From positions 682,001 to 746,000 of the forward strand of contig NZ_JADWYR010000001.1 of assembly GCF_015831355.1 (NCBI RefSeq): DNA of 64,000 bases, given 5' to 3'. The stretch is from Panacibacter microcysteis. GTDB taxonomy: Bacteria > Bacteroidota > Bacteroidia > Chitinophagales > Chitinophagaceae. The notes under the pieces were generated by a model. It was not told the DNA's origin and did not search any database. It was given only the letters and a program-made list of their open reading frames with translations. The position numbers and the translations under genes were made by a program. Shown here piece by piece: positions 1 to 7,954 of the stretch. The stretch's first letter is position 1, and each line of letters begins with the position of its first letter.

Positions 1-1
1 T

Positions 2-745
2 ACACTCTTCTGGCTACTGGAAAGCGGTATCCCGTTGTTCAGGTTTGGCTACAACAAATGGAAACATGCAGGCGTTAATTTTTTCTTTACTGCAACAACC
101 ATTGCTGTAAACTTTGTTTTCGCAATACTCATTGTACTTTCCAGCGATTGGGTGGTACAAAATAACTTCGGCATATTACAATGGATCAGCCTTCCTGTAT
201 GGCTGGAAATGATCCTTGGCCTGCTGCTGCTCGATTTAATTGGTGCATACATTATACACCTGCTTGAACATAAAATAAAATGGCTGTGGAAGTTTCACAT
301 GGTGCATCATGCAGACATTTATGTAGATACAACCACCGCTAACCGTCACCATCCCGGTGAAAGCGTTTTCCGCGCAGTGTTTACTATTGCGGCCGTATGG
401 CTAAGTGGTGCACCCATATGGCTGGTAATGATGTACCAGAGTGTAAGTGTTGTACTCTCGCAATTTAACCATGCGAATATTCATATGCCAATGTGGCTCG
501 ATAATATGCTGCGCGTGGTATTTGTAACGCCCAATATGCATCGCATACATCATCATTACATGCGCCCTCAGACAGACAGTAACTACAGCAATATCTTTTC
601 TTTCTGGGACAGGCTTTTCGGTACTTACAACAACACCCCAATGAAAGATATCCGTTATGGCCTGGATGTATTGGAAGGCCGAAACAACAACATAGGCTCG
701 ATGCTCAAAGTGCCCTTTGATAAAAACATACAAACGGATTATTGA
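2..745 (+). CDS. sterol desaturase / fatty acid hydroxylase family protein (5' truncated)
   Basis: Integral-membrane di-iron hydroxylase of the sterol desaturase superfamily; the substrate cannot be read from sequence. The reading frame is open to the window edge (it reads TLFWLLESGIPLFRFGY from base 2), so the N-terminus lies outside the window. The histidine clusters that bind the two irons are visible: HLLEH, then FHMVHHAD and NRHHPGE, then HRIHHHY near the C-terminus. Hydrophobic segments precede the first cluster and lie between the second and third. A GTG/TTG start inside the window would be artificial. An imperfect hairpin follows the stop at about 761-785. Confidence 0.85.
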   Translation, partial: TLFWLLESGIPLFRFGYNKWKHAGVNFFFTATTIAVNFVFAILIVLSSDWVVQNNFGILQWISLPVWLEMILGLLLLDLIGAYIIHLLEHKIKWLWKFHMVHHADIYVDTTTANRHHPGESVFRAVFTIAAVWLSGAPIWLVMMYQSVSVVLSQFNHANIHMPMWLDNMLRVVFVTPNMHRIHHHYMRPQTDSNYSNIFSFWDRLFGTYNNTPMKDIRYGLDVLEGRNNNIGSMLKVPFDKNIQTDY

Positions 746-826
746 CCATTATTCAACAAGAAAGGGAAGACAATGTCTCCCCTTTCGCCCGCTACACATT
801 CAAATCTTATATGTTGAGTTGTTGTT

Positions 827-1264
827 TTAAATGCCTATATAAAGTTTTTCTGTGCCACTGCCTTTTACCACAAAACCGCTCTGCATCTGGAGTTCGCTGC
901 CTGCAGAGTTGTACGTTAATATATACGAAACCTCGATGTGCTCCCGAGCGTCGAACACGTTAGATATCTTCACGGTTTGCGCAACAGCTTCCTGCAAAGA
1001 AGGATAATCTTTCACGGTAATAGCATCAAAAGTTTTTTGGAACACAACCGAGCGCCTGCCCTTGCTCACTTTTTCAATCTTGATATGTACACTGGCAAGC
1101 GTATTCCTGTAAACGTCAGCAGCATAATCGCTTTCCTTGTAAAAGGCGAACGCAATATTCTTTTCAACAGGTGCCGCTTTCAGGTGCATGTTTTTTGCGG
1201 TAAAGCTTATCAAAAATGCTGCTGCTATAATAAGGACCGGTATTAGAAATTGTATCTTTTTCAT
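827..1264 (-). CDS. hypothetical membrane-anchored or exported protein
   Basis: A protein of 145 residues with a hydrophobic N-terminal segment (residues 5-22) that acts as a signal peptide or membrane anchor. A short mixed alpha/beta periplasmic domain follows, including IKIEKVSKGRRSVVFQKTF. I do not recognise a family. It is transcribed divergently from the GIN-domain gene across a gap of about 290 bp. The opposite-strand open frame at 938-1246 has no signal-peptide logic and is taken as a shadow. Confidence 0.6.
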   Translation of the reverse strand: MKKIQFLIPVLIIAAAFLISFTAKNMHLKAAPVEKNIAFAFYKESDYAADVYRNTLASVHIKIEKVSKGRRSVVFQKTFDAITVKDYPSLQEAVAQTVKISNVFDAREHIEVSYILTYNSAGSELQMQSGFVVKGSGTEKLYIGI

Positions 1265-1423
1265 GATTTGATCGTTTGCTTATACTTTGGCAAACGGCAT
1301 GACGAAAGCCGTTAAAAATTGTTAAGCGCACAGCAAAAGGCACTAATACGCTGATGAACGGTTAAATAACAGGGATGAGCGTTATAAGCAGTTTTATCAC
1401 GTAAAGCCGGCCTATGCAAAACG

Positions 1424-1454
1424 TGTTCGCTTCCGATACAAAAACTGTTCGCTT
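1424..1454 (+). promoter_or_regulatory. pair of 9-bp direct repeats, LytTR-like regulator site
   Basis: The 9-mer TGTTCGCTT occurs at 1424-1432 and again at 1446-1454, separated by 13 bp (22 bp start to start). LytTR-domain regulators are known to bind two 9-bp direct repeats spaced 12-13 bp, usually with GTT in the middle of each half. The site lies about 100 bp upstream of the GIN-domain gene. The role is inferred from geometry only. Confidence 0.4.
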
Positions 1455-1555
1455 TAGTGCTTTTTTACGCGATAAAAATTTCTGTAGACTGCTGTAACAT
1501 AAGCCACGCATGGTGCGTATAACAAACATTCCAACACCAATAAAAATTTTGAAAG

Positions 1556-2272
1556 ATGAAAAGGTTAATTGTTTTTGCTTTGCTGGCTATATCGCTTAAC
1601 AGTTTTGCAATTGGCAAAACCATTAAAGGCAATGGCATTCATAATACCGAAACAAGACCGGCAGGCAATTTTACGAGGCTGTCTGTAGGCGGACCGATGA
1701 ATGTAACAATACGCTATGGCAACAGCACCAACCTCACTATTGACGGAGATGAAAACCTGCTGCCCTACATAGAGACAACTGTAAAAGATGGCACACTTAA
1801 GATCAAGGTCAAAGACCTGAACAATATCAATCCGACACTCAAACTTACAATACAGGTAAGCATGACAACCATTGATGGTATTGCACAGGCAGGCAGCGGC
1901 ACGGTGAGCGGCAGCGGAAACTTTGAAAGCAATGGCAATACCAGCTTCAACATGTCTGGCTCGGGAAAATTGTCTTTATCCTTTGCCTCTTTCAAAGCTT
2001 CTGACATTAGCATGAGCGGCAGCGGATCTATGCAACTAAAAGGAAACATCGAAGGCCAGCTGGAAATCCATCAAAGCGGCAGCGGAAGTATTGATTGCCT
2101 GAATGCACCCTGCCAGTCGGCAACAGCACGCATAAGTGGCAGTGGCAACATGAAACTGAATGCAGCAAAAAATCTGGAGGCGCATATCAGTGGCAGCGGC
2201 GCAATTTATTATTCCGGTTCACCTTCGTTGAATTCGCATATTTCCGGCAGTGGACGTATCAAAAAGATCTAA
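1556..2272 (+). CDS. DUF2807 / GIN-domain (putative auto-transporter adhesin head) protein
   Basis: Exported protein of 238 residues with a signal peptide ending near SFAIG (about residue 20). The rest matches the GIN-domain pattern common in Bacteroidota: a short N-terminal strand region (RLSVGGPMNVTI) followed by a repeating beta-helix in which SGSG turns recur about every 20 residues (GSGTVSGSG, MSGSGK, MSGSGS, QSGSGS, ISGSGN, ISGSGA, ISGSGR). A surface or periplasmic role is usual for the family; the biochemical function is unknown. A strong terminator follows, and LytTR-like direct repeats lie upstream. Monocistronic as far as can be seen. Confidence 0.85.
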   Translation: MKRLIVFALLAISLNSFAIGKTIKGNGIHNTETRPAGNFTRLSVGGPMNVTIRYGNSTNLTIDGDENLLPYIETTVKDGTLKIKVKDLNNINPTLKLTIQVSMTTIDGIAQAGSGTVSGSGNFESNGNTSFNMSGSGKLSLSFASFKASDISMSGSGSMQLKGNIEGQLEIHQSGSGSIDCLNAPCQSATARISGSGNMKLNAAKNLEAHISGSGAIYYSGSPSLNSHISGSGRIKKI

Positions 2273-2296
2273 AACAACAACTATACATATATCGCA

Positions 2297-2326
2297 ATGC
2301 CCCACAAAAATGTGGGGCATTTTTTT
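2297..2326 (+). terminator. Rho-independent terminator after GIN-domain gene
   Basis: A perfect 10-bp stem ATGCCCCACA / TGTGGGGCAT with an AAAA loop is followed by a run of seven T. It starts about 25 bp after the stop codon. Confidence 0.9.
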
Positions 2327-2345
2327 GCAACAATACATGTATGTA

Positions 2346-2420
2346 CCCGGCTGTAGTTTATCTATAATGCTTTGGTTGCGTCGCACTCTTGTGCTTCCTG
2401 TTCTTTATGCGGCATTGGCT
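2346..2420 (+). repeat. dispersed intergenic repeat, type A copy
   Basis: Core GTTGCGTCGCACTC at 2375-2388, preceded by the usual CCCGGCTGTAGT at 2346. It forms a facing pair with the type B copy at 2518-2611. Confidence 0.85.
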
Positions 2421-2517
2421 GCCTTCGCACTCCAACACTTACTGTTTTGTAGCCTGCGTTGAGATTGATGGCTTTACTTTTAAGCAGTCAGACGGCGTAC
2501 CGTAAGACCGGTGTGGC

Positions 2518-2611
2518 TGACAGGCAGCATCGCCACAGTTGCCCAATTTGCGGAACGTACAAGTGAGTGACACAACAGGTGATGCCACAAAGTACAAATG
2601 CCGGCATATAA
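2518..2611 (-). repeat. dispersed intergenic repeat, type B copy
   Basis: Core AAGTGAGTGACACAAC (reverse of GTTGTGTCACTCACTT) at 2561-2576, followed by the typical CAGGTGATGCCA and a GCCGGC end at about 2604. It faces the type A copy upstream. The 375-bp gap 2273-2647 holds only the terminator and these two copies. Confidence 0.85.
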
Positions 2612-2647
2612 ATTATTCAAACCCAATAACTACATTTACGGCTAACA

Positions 2648-3838
2648 ATGCTTTTTATGGAGCCAATGGATATATCGTACATCATTAATGAATACGCAGA
2701 AGAGCGCAACGATTACTTTCGTGCGGTAACACCGCCAATTGTACAAACAAGCAATTTTGCGTTTAGTACGGTAGACGCGCTTAGAAAAAGTTTTGAAGAC
2801 GAATACGGCACATGGTTGTATAGCCGCGGCCTGAACCCAACTGTGGACATATTAAGAAAAAAACTTGCTGCACTGGATGGCGCAGAAGACTGTCTTGTTT
2901 TTAACAGCGGCGCAGCCGCCATATTTGCCGCTGTGCTGGCCAATGTAAAAAGCGGAGATCATATTGTAAGTGTGCGCAACCCGTATACGTGGGCAAAAAA
3001 AATGTTCGATGAGATCCTGGTGCGTTTCAATGTTTCAGTAACATACATCGATGGAACAGACATTGCAAACTTTGTAGCAGCTACTAAAGAAAATACTACC
3101 GTGTATTATCTCGAATCGCCCAATAGCTGGACTTATGAGTTGCAGGATCTGCAGGCAGTGGCTACGCTGGCAAAGCAACACAATATTGTTACCATTTGCG
3201 ATAACAGTTATTGTACGCCATTGTATCAGAGACCAATAGCATTCGGGATAGATCTTGTATTGCAATCTGCAACCAAATATATTGGCGGCCACAGCGACGT
3301 GGTTGCAGGCGTTTTATGCGGCAGTAAACAAATGCTTACAAAAATATTTAACAGTGAATACCTGAATATTGGAAGCGGCATACAACCCTTCAATGCCTGG
3401 CTGCTTATACGTGGGTTGAGAACATTACCACTAAGACTGGAAAAAGTTACTGAAACAACGGGCAAGGTATTGGGCTGGTTGCAGGCGCACCCCCGTATTG
3501 AAAAAGTGATCTTTCCTTTCGATGAGAACTTTCCACAATATGCATTGGCTAAAAGCCAGATGCAGGGAGCCTGTGGCCTGCTTACGTTTATCATAACAGC
3601 CAAAAAGATCGAAACAATAGAGGCTTTCTGTAATGCATTGAAGCATATTTTGATGGCAGTAAGCTGGGGAGGCCATGAGTCTTTGATTATTCCACGCTGT
3701 GCAGGAATAAAACGGGAGCAGTTTATGGCTGCTGCGCCCGAACACAGGATGCTGCGCCTGTATTGCGGGTTGGAAAATGCAGCCTATATTATTGCAGATC
3801 TTGAAAAAGGCTTTGCTGCGATTGAAACAATGGAATAA
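2648..3838 (+). CDS. trans-sulfuration / Cys-Met metabolism PLP-dependent enzyme
   Basis: Cytosolic PLP enzyme of the MetB/MetC/methionine gamma-lyase family, 396 residues (usual 380-400). Visible signatures: YSRGLNPT (residues 58-65, phosphate-binding Tyr and Arg), the CDNSY segment with the pyridine-binding Asp185, and SATKYIGGHSD with Schiff-base Lys210. The normally conserved ESPTNP stretch reads ESPNSWTYEL, so substrate choice (cystathionine synthase, cystathionine beta-lyase or methionine gamma-lyase) cannot be assigned. ATG 2648 is used; ATG 2657 (MEPMDIS) is an alternative. A TACATTTA box lies about 10 bp upstream. No methionine pathway neighbours are present. Confidence 0.88.
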   Translation: MLFMEPMDISYIINEYAEERNDYFRAVTPPIVQTSNFAFSTVDALRKSFEDEYGTWLYSRGLNPTVDILRKKLAALDGAEDCLVFNSGAAAIFAAVLANVKSGDHIVSVRNPYTWAKKMFDEILVRFNVSVTYIDGTDIANFVAATKENTTVYYLESPNSWTYELQDLQAVATLAKQHNIVTICDNSYCTPLYQRPIAFGIDLVLQSATKYIGGHSDVVAGVLCGSKQMLTKIFNSEYLNIGSGIQPFNAWLLIRGLRTLPLRLEKVTETTGKVLGWLQAHPRIEKVIFPFDENFPQYALAKSQMQGACGLLTFIITAKKIETIEAFCNALKHILMAVSWGGHESLIIPRCAGIKREQFMAAAPEHRMLRLYCGLENAAYIIADLEKGFAAIETME

Positions 3839-3920
3839 TCAGCAACCCAATAAACAGCCAAAGTTTCCGCTCATCGAAAAGTAAACAGCATAAAAAAAAG
3901 CTTTCATTTACATTTGTTAT

Positions 3921-5342
3921 ATGCTAAAAAGAGTAATTGGGTTACTGCTTGCGGCAGTTCCCGTATCATTATTTGCACAGGAGAAATGGGACCTCAGGCG
4001 GCTGGTAGACTACGCCATGACCAACAACATCTCCGTAAAACAAGCCGATGTGCAGGCAAGAATAGCTGCTTTACAGCTTGAACAATCTAAACTCAACCGC
4101 TGGCCCACAGCATCTTTCAGTGCCAATGTGGGTGAGCAGTTTGGTCGCTCCATTGACCCTACAACCAACCAGTTTACCACTACCAATTTCTTCTTTAACC
4201 AATACCAGGTACAGGGCGGAATACAGTTGTTTAATTTTGGCAGGTTAAAATACGCGCAGGACGCTGCCAACTTTAATGCGCAGGCAGCGCTGAAAGACAT
4301 AGAGCGTGCCGCTAATGATGTGGCTTTAAATGTGGCATCTTACTATCTCAATGTTTTAGCCGCCAATGAGCAGATAAAAATCAACCAGGTACAGATAGCG
4401 CAAACAAAAGCACAGTACGACGTAACGAAGAAAAAAGTGGATGCAGGTTCATTGCCTGAGCTGAACCTTGCGGAGCTGGAATCTCAGCTTGCAACAGACA
4501 GCGCTAACCTGATTACATCACGAACAACATTTGAACAAAATGTACTTTACCTGAAAGCGCTTTTAAATATTGATATGGCGGCGCCATTTGATGTTGCTAC
4601 GCCTGCAGTTGAAACAATTCCGCTGGAACCACTTGCAGAATTACAGCCTGACTATGTTTACCAGCTGGCACTAACCACGCAGCCACAGCAGAAAGTAAAT
4701 GAACTGCGAATAAAAAGTGCAGAGAAAACGATTAAATCAAACAGGGCGCTGATGTACCCTTCCTTTAGCGGATTTTACTCTTTGGGTACTACGTACAATA
4801 ACCAGAATTTTGGTATTGCCGGTTATAACTTACGCAATGATACCATAGGCAAGGTAAATGTTGGAGGCGTGGACTACGGTGTTGTAGTACCAAATTACAG
4901 CCCCTTGTATACCAAAACAAAATTTTTAAAACAACTTGATAATAACTTTAACCAGAGCGTGGGTCTTGGTATTACTGTACCCATCTTTAATAATGGTAAC
5001 TACAGGCTGGCTTACCAGCGTTCTAAACTGGATCTGAAAAACCTTGAACTTCAGCGTGACCAGAGCAACCAGACACTGCAGTCAAATATTTATAATGCTT
5101 ATGCAAATGCAATGGCATCATTACAAAAATACAATGCCGGTTTGAAGAGTGTGGCAGCCGCGCAAAAGGCATACGATTTTGCCAGCAAACGCTATGAAGT
5201 TGGTTTACTTTCTACGATAGACCTTTTAACAAACCAGAACAACCTGCAACGTGCCAAACTGCAGCAGGTGGCTAACCAGTACGATTATGTTTTTAAAATG
5301 AAAGTGCTGGAATTCTATAAAGGCCAGGGAATAAAATTATAA
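3921..5342 (+). CDS. TolC family outer-membrane efflux protein
   Basis: Outer-membrane channel component of a tripartite efflux or type I secretion system, 473 residues, with a signal peptide ending at SLFAQ (about residue 20). The two OEP repeats typical of TolC are visible as long amphipathic helices: residues about 28-75 and 130-215 (rich in Q/A/L heptads), then about 340-470, each interrupted by beta-strand regions. The C-terminal helix carries YEVGLLSTIDLLTNQNNL, the characteristic TolC G-x-x-x-x-x-D-x-L turn. It is followed after 23 bp by the adaptor gene, so the two are probably one transcript. Confidence 0.93.
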   Translation: MLKRVIGLLLAAVPVSLFAQEKWDLRRLVDYAMTNNISVKQADVQARIAALQLEQSKLNRWPTASFSANVGEQFGRSIDPTTNQFTTTNFFFNQYQVQGGIQLFNFGRLKYAQDAANFNAQAALKDIERAANDVALNVASYYLNVLAANEQIKINQVQIAQTKAQYDVTKKKVDAGSLPELNLAELESQLATDSANLITSRTTFEQNVLYLKALLNIDMAAPFDVATPAVETIPLEPLAELQPDYVYQLALTTQPQQKVNELRIKSAEKTIKSNRALMYPSFSGFYSLGTTYNNQNFGIAGYNLRNDTIGKVNVGGVDYGVVVPNYSPLYTKTKFLKQLDNNFNQSVGLGITVPIFNNGNYRLAYQRSKLDLKNLELQRDQSNQTLQSNIYNAYANAMASLQKYNAGLKSVAAAQKAYDFASKRYEVGLLSTIDLLTNQNNLQRAKLQQVANQYDYVFKMKVLEFYKGQGIKL

Positions 5343-5365
5343 TACCAAAACAAGTACATTTCCAT

Positions 5366-6730
5366 ATGAGCAAGAAACTAAAATGGATCATTATTATTCT
5401 CGTAATACTTGTCGTTGCACTGATCGGTTTAAGCAAGGCAGGCGTACTGGGTGGTAATGATGAAGGCACTAAAGTAACTGCAGAAAAAGCAACGATCAGG
5501 AACATTACAGAAATCGTAACTGCCAGTGGCAAAGTATTTCCGGAGGTGGAAGTAAAGGTTAGCCCGGACATTGCAGGAGAAATTGTAGAGTTGAATGTAA
5601 TTGAGGGAGATACCGTAAAGAAAGGGCAGGTACTTGCCAAAATATATGGAGACATATATGCTTCTCAAAGAGACCAGGCTGCAGCCGTGGTGTCTCAATC
5701 ACAGGCGCAGGTGGCCAACTCCAGTGCCCAGCTTGGTGCATTACAGGCCACACTTGACCAGACGGAAGCTGCATACAAAAGACAAAAAACATTGCTGGAC
5801 CAGAAAGTAATCTCCGCTTCTGAATTTGAGCAGGCACAACAGGCATGGCTTTCTGCAAAAGCAAACTTCGAAGCCGCAAAAGCGGGTATAAAGGCAAACC
5901 AGGCCAATGTACAAAGCGCATCTGCAAGCCTTACCAGGGCACAGAAAGATGTTAGCAGAACAACAATCGTTGCACCAATGGATGGCGTTATAAGCCTGCT
6001 GAGTGTAAAAAAAGGCGAACGCGTTGCGGGCAACAGCTTTAACGTTGGTACCGAAATGATGCGTATTGCAGACCTCGCAAGCATTGAAGTGCAGGTTGAT
6101 GTAGGTGAAAACGATATTCCTAAAGTAAAACTCGGCGATACAGCCCTGGTAGAAATAGATGCCTTCAACAATCGTAAGTTCAAAGGAATTGTATATAAAA
6201 TTGCAAACCCGTCTACCGGTTTGTCTGGTACAGCTTCTTCTTTATCGAGCTCTACACAGGTTACAAATTACCAGGTTCATATAAGGCTCATGCAGGATAG
6301 CTATAAAGACCTTATTGTAAAAGGACAGCCTTTCCCTTTCCGGCCTAACATGAGCGCCAGTGCAGATATTCAGACAAAGACCAACAGGAACGTACTTACC
6401 ATTCCGTTAAATGCTGTAACGACCAGGGATAAAAACGAGGGTAAAAAAGTGGAAGAGAAGAAAGACGAAGACAAAACTGAATCAGCAGCTGCCGACGATG
6501 ATGTGGAAGAGGTAGTATTTATTGTACAAAAAGACGGCATAGTGAGAAAGAAACCTGTGAAGACAGATATACAGGATATAAACTACATACAGATTGTAAA
6601 TGGTATAAATGCCGGAGATGAAGTGGTAACAGCACCATACGATGTGGTAAGCAAGCAATTGAAAGATAGTTCAAAAGTAAAAGTGGTAAGTAAAGACGAG
6701 TTACTCAAAAATTTCAGTACGCCTAAATAA
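5366..6730 (+). CDS. HlyD/RND-type efflux periplasmic adaptor (membrane fusion protein)
   Basis: Periplasmic adaptor of 454 residues that would link the TolC channel to an inner-membrane pump. It has an N-terminal transmembrane anchor (residues 6-25); a split lipoyl/barrel-sandwich domain (VKVSPDIAGEIVELNVIEGD ... TIVAPMDGVISLLSVKKGER); a long coiled-coil hairpin (residues about 95-195, A/Q rich); and a beta-barrel region. A highly charged insert near residues 355-380 (KKVEEKKDEDKTESAAADDD) interrupts the membrane-proximal domain. In the MacAB/YknXYZ layout an ABC permease and ATPase follow; here a terminator follows instead, so the pump must be encoded elsewhere. Confidence 0.92.
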   Translation: MSKKLKWIIIILVILVVALIGLSKAGVLGGNDEGTKVTAEKATIRNITEIVTASGKVFPEVEVKVSPDIAGEIVELNVIEGDTVKKGQVLAKIYGDIYASQRDQAAAVVSQSQAQVANSSAQLGALQATLDQTEAAYKRQKTLLDQKVISASEFEQAQQAWLSAKANFEAAKAGIKANQANVQSASASLTRAQKDVSRTTIVAPMDGVISLLSVKKGERVAGNSFNVGTEMMRIADLASIEVQVDVGENDIPKVKLGDTALVEIDAFNNRKFKGIVYKIANPSTGLSGTASSLSSSTQVTNYQVHIRLMQDSYKDLIVKGQPFPFRPNMSASADIQTKTNRNVLTIPLNAVTTRDKNEGKKVEEKKDEDKTESAAADDDVEEVVFIVQKDGIVRKKPVKTDIQDINYIQIVNGINAGDEVVTAPYDVVSKQLKDSSKVKVVSKDELLKNFSTPK

Positions 6731-6747
6731 TGGCTTAAATGCTGCGA

Positions 6748-6779
6748 AAAAACCTGCCTTTGAAAAGGGCAGGTTTTTT
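6748..6779 (+). terminator. Rho-independent terminator after efflux adaptor
   Basis: The stem AAAACCTGCC / GGGCAGGTTTT with loop TTTGAAAA is followed by T residues. It marks the end of the TolC-adaptor transcript. Confidence 0.88.
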
Positions 6780-6883
6780 GTTTTCTTATAACCTGTGACT
6801 TTTTGATCGCAGATCGGTGAATTTATTTGCGGAGAAATATGAGTTTTAAAGCTTTGTTTAATCATAATTACAAATATTGCCAT

Positions 6884-6960
6884 TACCTTTGGCATGTTAC
6901 GCTTGGAGACCCTGAAGTCCTGCCGGGTGATATGCAAGCCACTTAACCGGCTTAGGCAGG
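6884..6960 (+). other. gap with a promoter-like box and an inverted repeat, possible leader or small RNA
   Basis: The 342-bp gap 6731-7072 contains a perfect TACCTTTG box (6884-6891). It is followed by a GC-richer stretch with the inverted repeat CCTGCC (6919-6924) / GGCAGG (6955-6960) and inner GCCGG / CCGGC. An open frame from ATG 6894 (70 codons) overlaps the DUF4290 promoter and looks non-protein-like. No known riboswitch class was recognised. Confidence 0.25.
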
Positions 6961-7036
6961 GAATGACGAAAACGGTTACGATACATTACCAACGGCCGCA
7001 GTCATACAACACTTCTACACAAGAGAAACCATTAAT

Positions 7037-7044
7037 TACATTTG
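7037..7044 (+). promoter_or_regulatory. -7 promoter box TACATTTG
   Basis: A perfect match to the Bacteroidota TANNTTTG box, 28 bp before ATG 7073. It argues against the upstream TTG at 7058 as the necessary start. Confidence 0.6.
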
Positions 7045-7072
7045 TTTTCATTCAAACTTGCAAAAGACATTT

Positions 7073-7873
7073 ATGGAATATAACACGTCGAGAAGCCACA
7101 TGGTGATGCGTGAATACGGCAGGCATATTCAGAATATGGTTGATTACGTATTAACTATTGAAGACCCCAAAAAACGCCAGCAACAGGCACAGGTAGTGAT
7201 CGAACTGATGGGATTCTTAAACCCACACCTGAAAAATGTAGAAGATTTCAGGCATAAGCTATGGGATCATCTCTTTTTTATGAGCGACTTTAAACTGAAA
7301 GTTGACAGCCCATACCCAATTCCAGAAAAAGCAACGTATAAGGCCAAGCCGGCTCCATTGCCTTATCCAAAACGTTATCCAAAATATTCCCACCTGGGAA
7401 AAAACCTTGAGCTGGTAATTGATAAGGCGCTGAAGGAAGACAATGCTGAAAAGAAAGCTGGTTTTGCGCATGCCATTGCATACTACATGAAACTCTCTTA
7501 CAGCAACTGGCATAAAGAACTGGTGCATGATGACAATATCCGTTCGGAATTGAATGCTATAACAGGTGGCGAGCTGGAATTCAGCAATACACCTTACATA
7601 AAACACCGCAACCAGAATTTTGAGCGCGATGATTATGGAAGAGGCAGTGCACGCAGCAACGACAGAGATCGTGGTGGAAGGCAGCAAAGCTACATGAGCA
7701 ATGGGCGCAACAATAATGGCGGCAGAAACATGGGTGGAAGAGATCGCGACAGAGACAGGGATAACCGCGGCGGTGGTGGCAGAAGTCCGGGTGGCCGGGA
7801 TAACCGTGATAGCCGCGGAGGTGGCGGAAACGGAAATAACAGGAACCAGAATTTTAAGAAGCGTTTTAAATAA
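7073..7873 (+). CDS. DUF4290 domain-containing protein with Arg/Gly-rich tail
   Basis: About 266 residues. The N-terminal 160-170 residues match the Bacteroidota DUF4290 family (MEYNTSRSHMVMREYGRHIQ ... PHLKNVEDFRHKLWDHLFFMS ... SYSNWHKELVHDD), whose function is unknown. From about residue 185 to the end the protein becomes low-complexity Arg/Gly/Asp/Asn (GGRDRDRDRDNRGGGG repeats), resembling RGG-type RNA-binding tails. The start is placed at ATG 7073 (MEYNTSRS), which begins the conserved family sequence and follows a TACATTTG box. It is flanked by its own promoter and terminator. Confidence 0.88.
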   Translation: MEYNTSRSHMVMREYGRHIQNMVDYVLTIEDPKKRQQQAQVVIELMGFLNPHLKNVEDFRHKLWDHLFFMSDFKLKVDSPYPIPEKATYKAKPAPLPYPKRYPKYSHLGKNLELVIDKALKEDNAEKKAGFAHAIAYYMKLSYSNWHKELVHDDNIRSELNAITGGELEFSNTPYIKHRNQNFERDDYGRGSARSNDRDRGGRQQSYMSNGRNNNGGRNMGGRDRDRDRDNRGGGGRSPGGRDNRDSRGGGGNGNNRNQNFKKRFK

Positions 7874-7892
7874 AAAAATACTTAGATATAAA

Positions 7893-7919
7893 GGCTGCTA
7901 AAAATTAGCAGCCTTTTTT
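7893..7919 (+). terminator. Rho-independent terminator after DUF4290 gene
   Basis: The stem GGCTGCTA / TAGCAGCC with a short A-rich loop is followed by seven T. Confidence 0.9.
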
Positions 7920-7943
7920 ATTACAGCAATAACATAAGCAATA

Positions 7944-7951
7944 TACTTTTG
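7944..7951 (+). promoter_or_regulatory. -7 promoter box TACTTTTG abutting a start codon
   Basis: A perfect TANNTTTG match ending 3 bp before ATG 7955. The expected transcription start falls on or next to the ATG, which suggests a leaderless mRNA. Confidence 0.55.
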
Positions 7952-7954
7952 AAG

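Noticed and set aside
938-1246. Plus-strand open frame opposite the hypothetical exported protein
   Set aside because: The minus-strand frame has a signal peptide and coherent protein composition; the plus frame has neither.
1506-1518. ACGCA-TGG-TGCGT dyad upstream of the GIN-domain gene
   Set aside because: A single short dyad with no second copy in the window; too weak to list as an operator.
6894-7106. 70-codon frame starting right after a TACCTTTG box
   Set aside because: Composition is not protein-like and it runs through the DUF4290 promoter and start; recorded only as a possible leader or small RNA.
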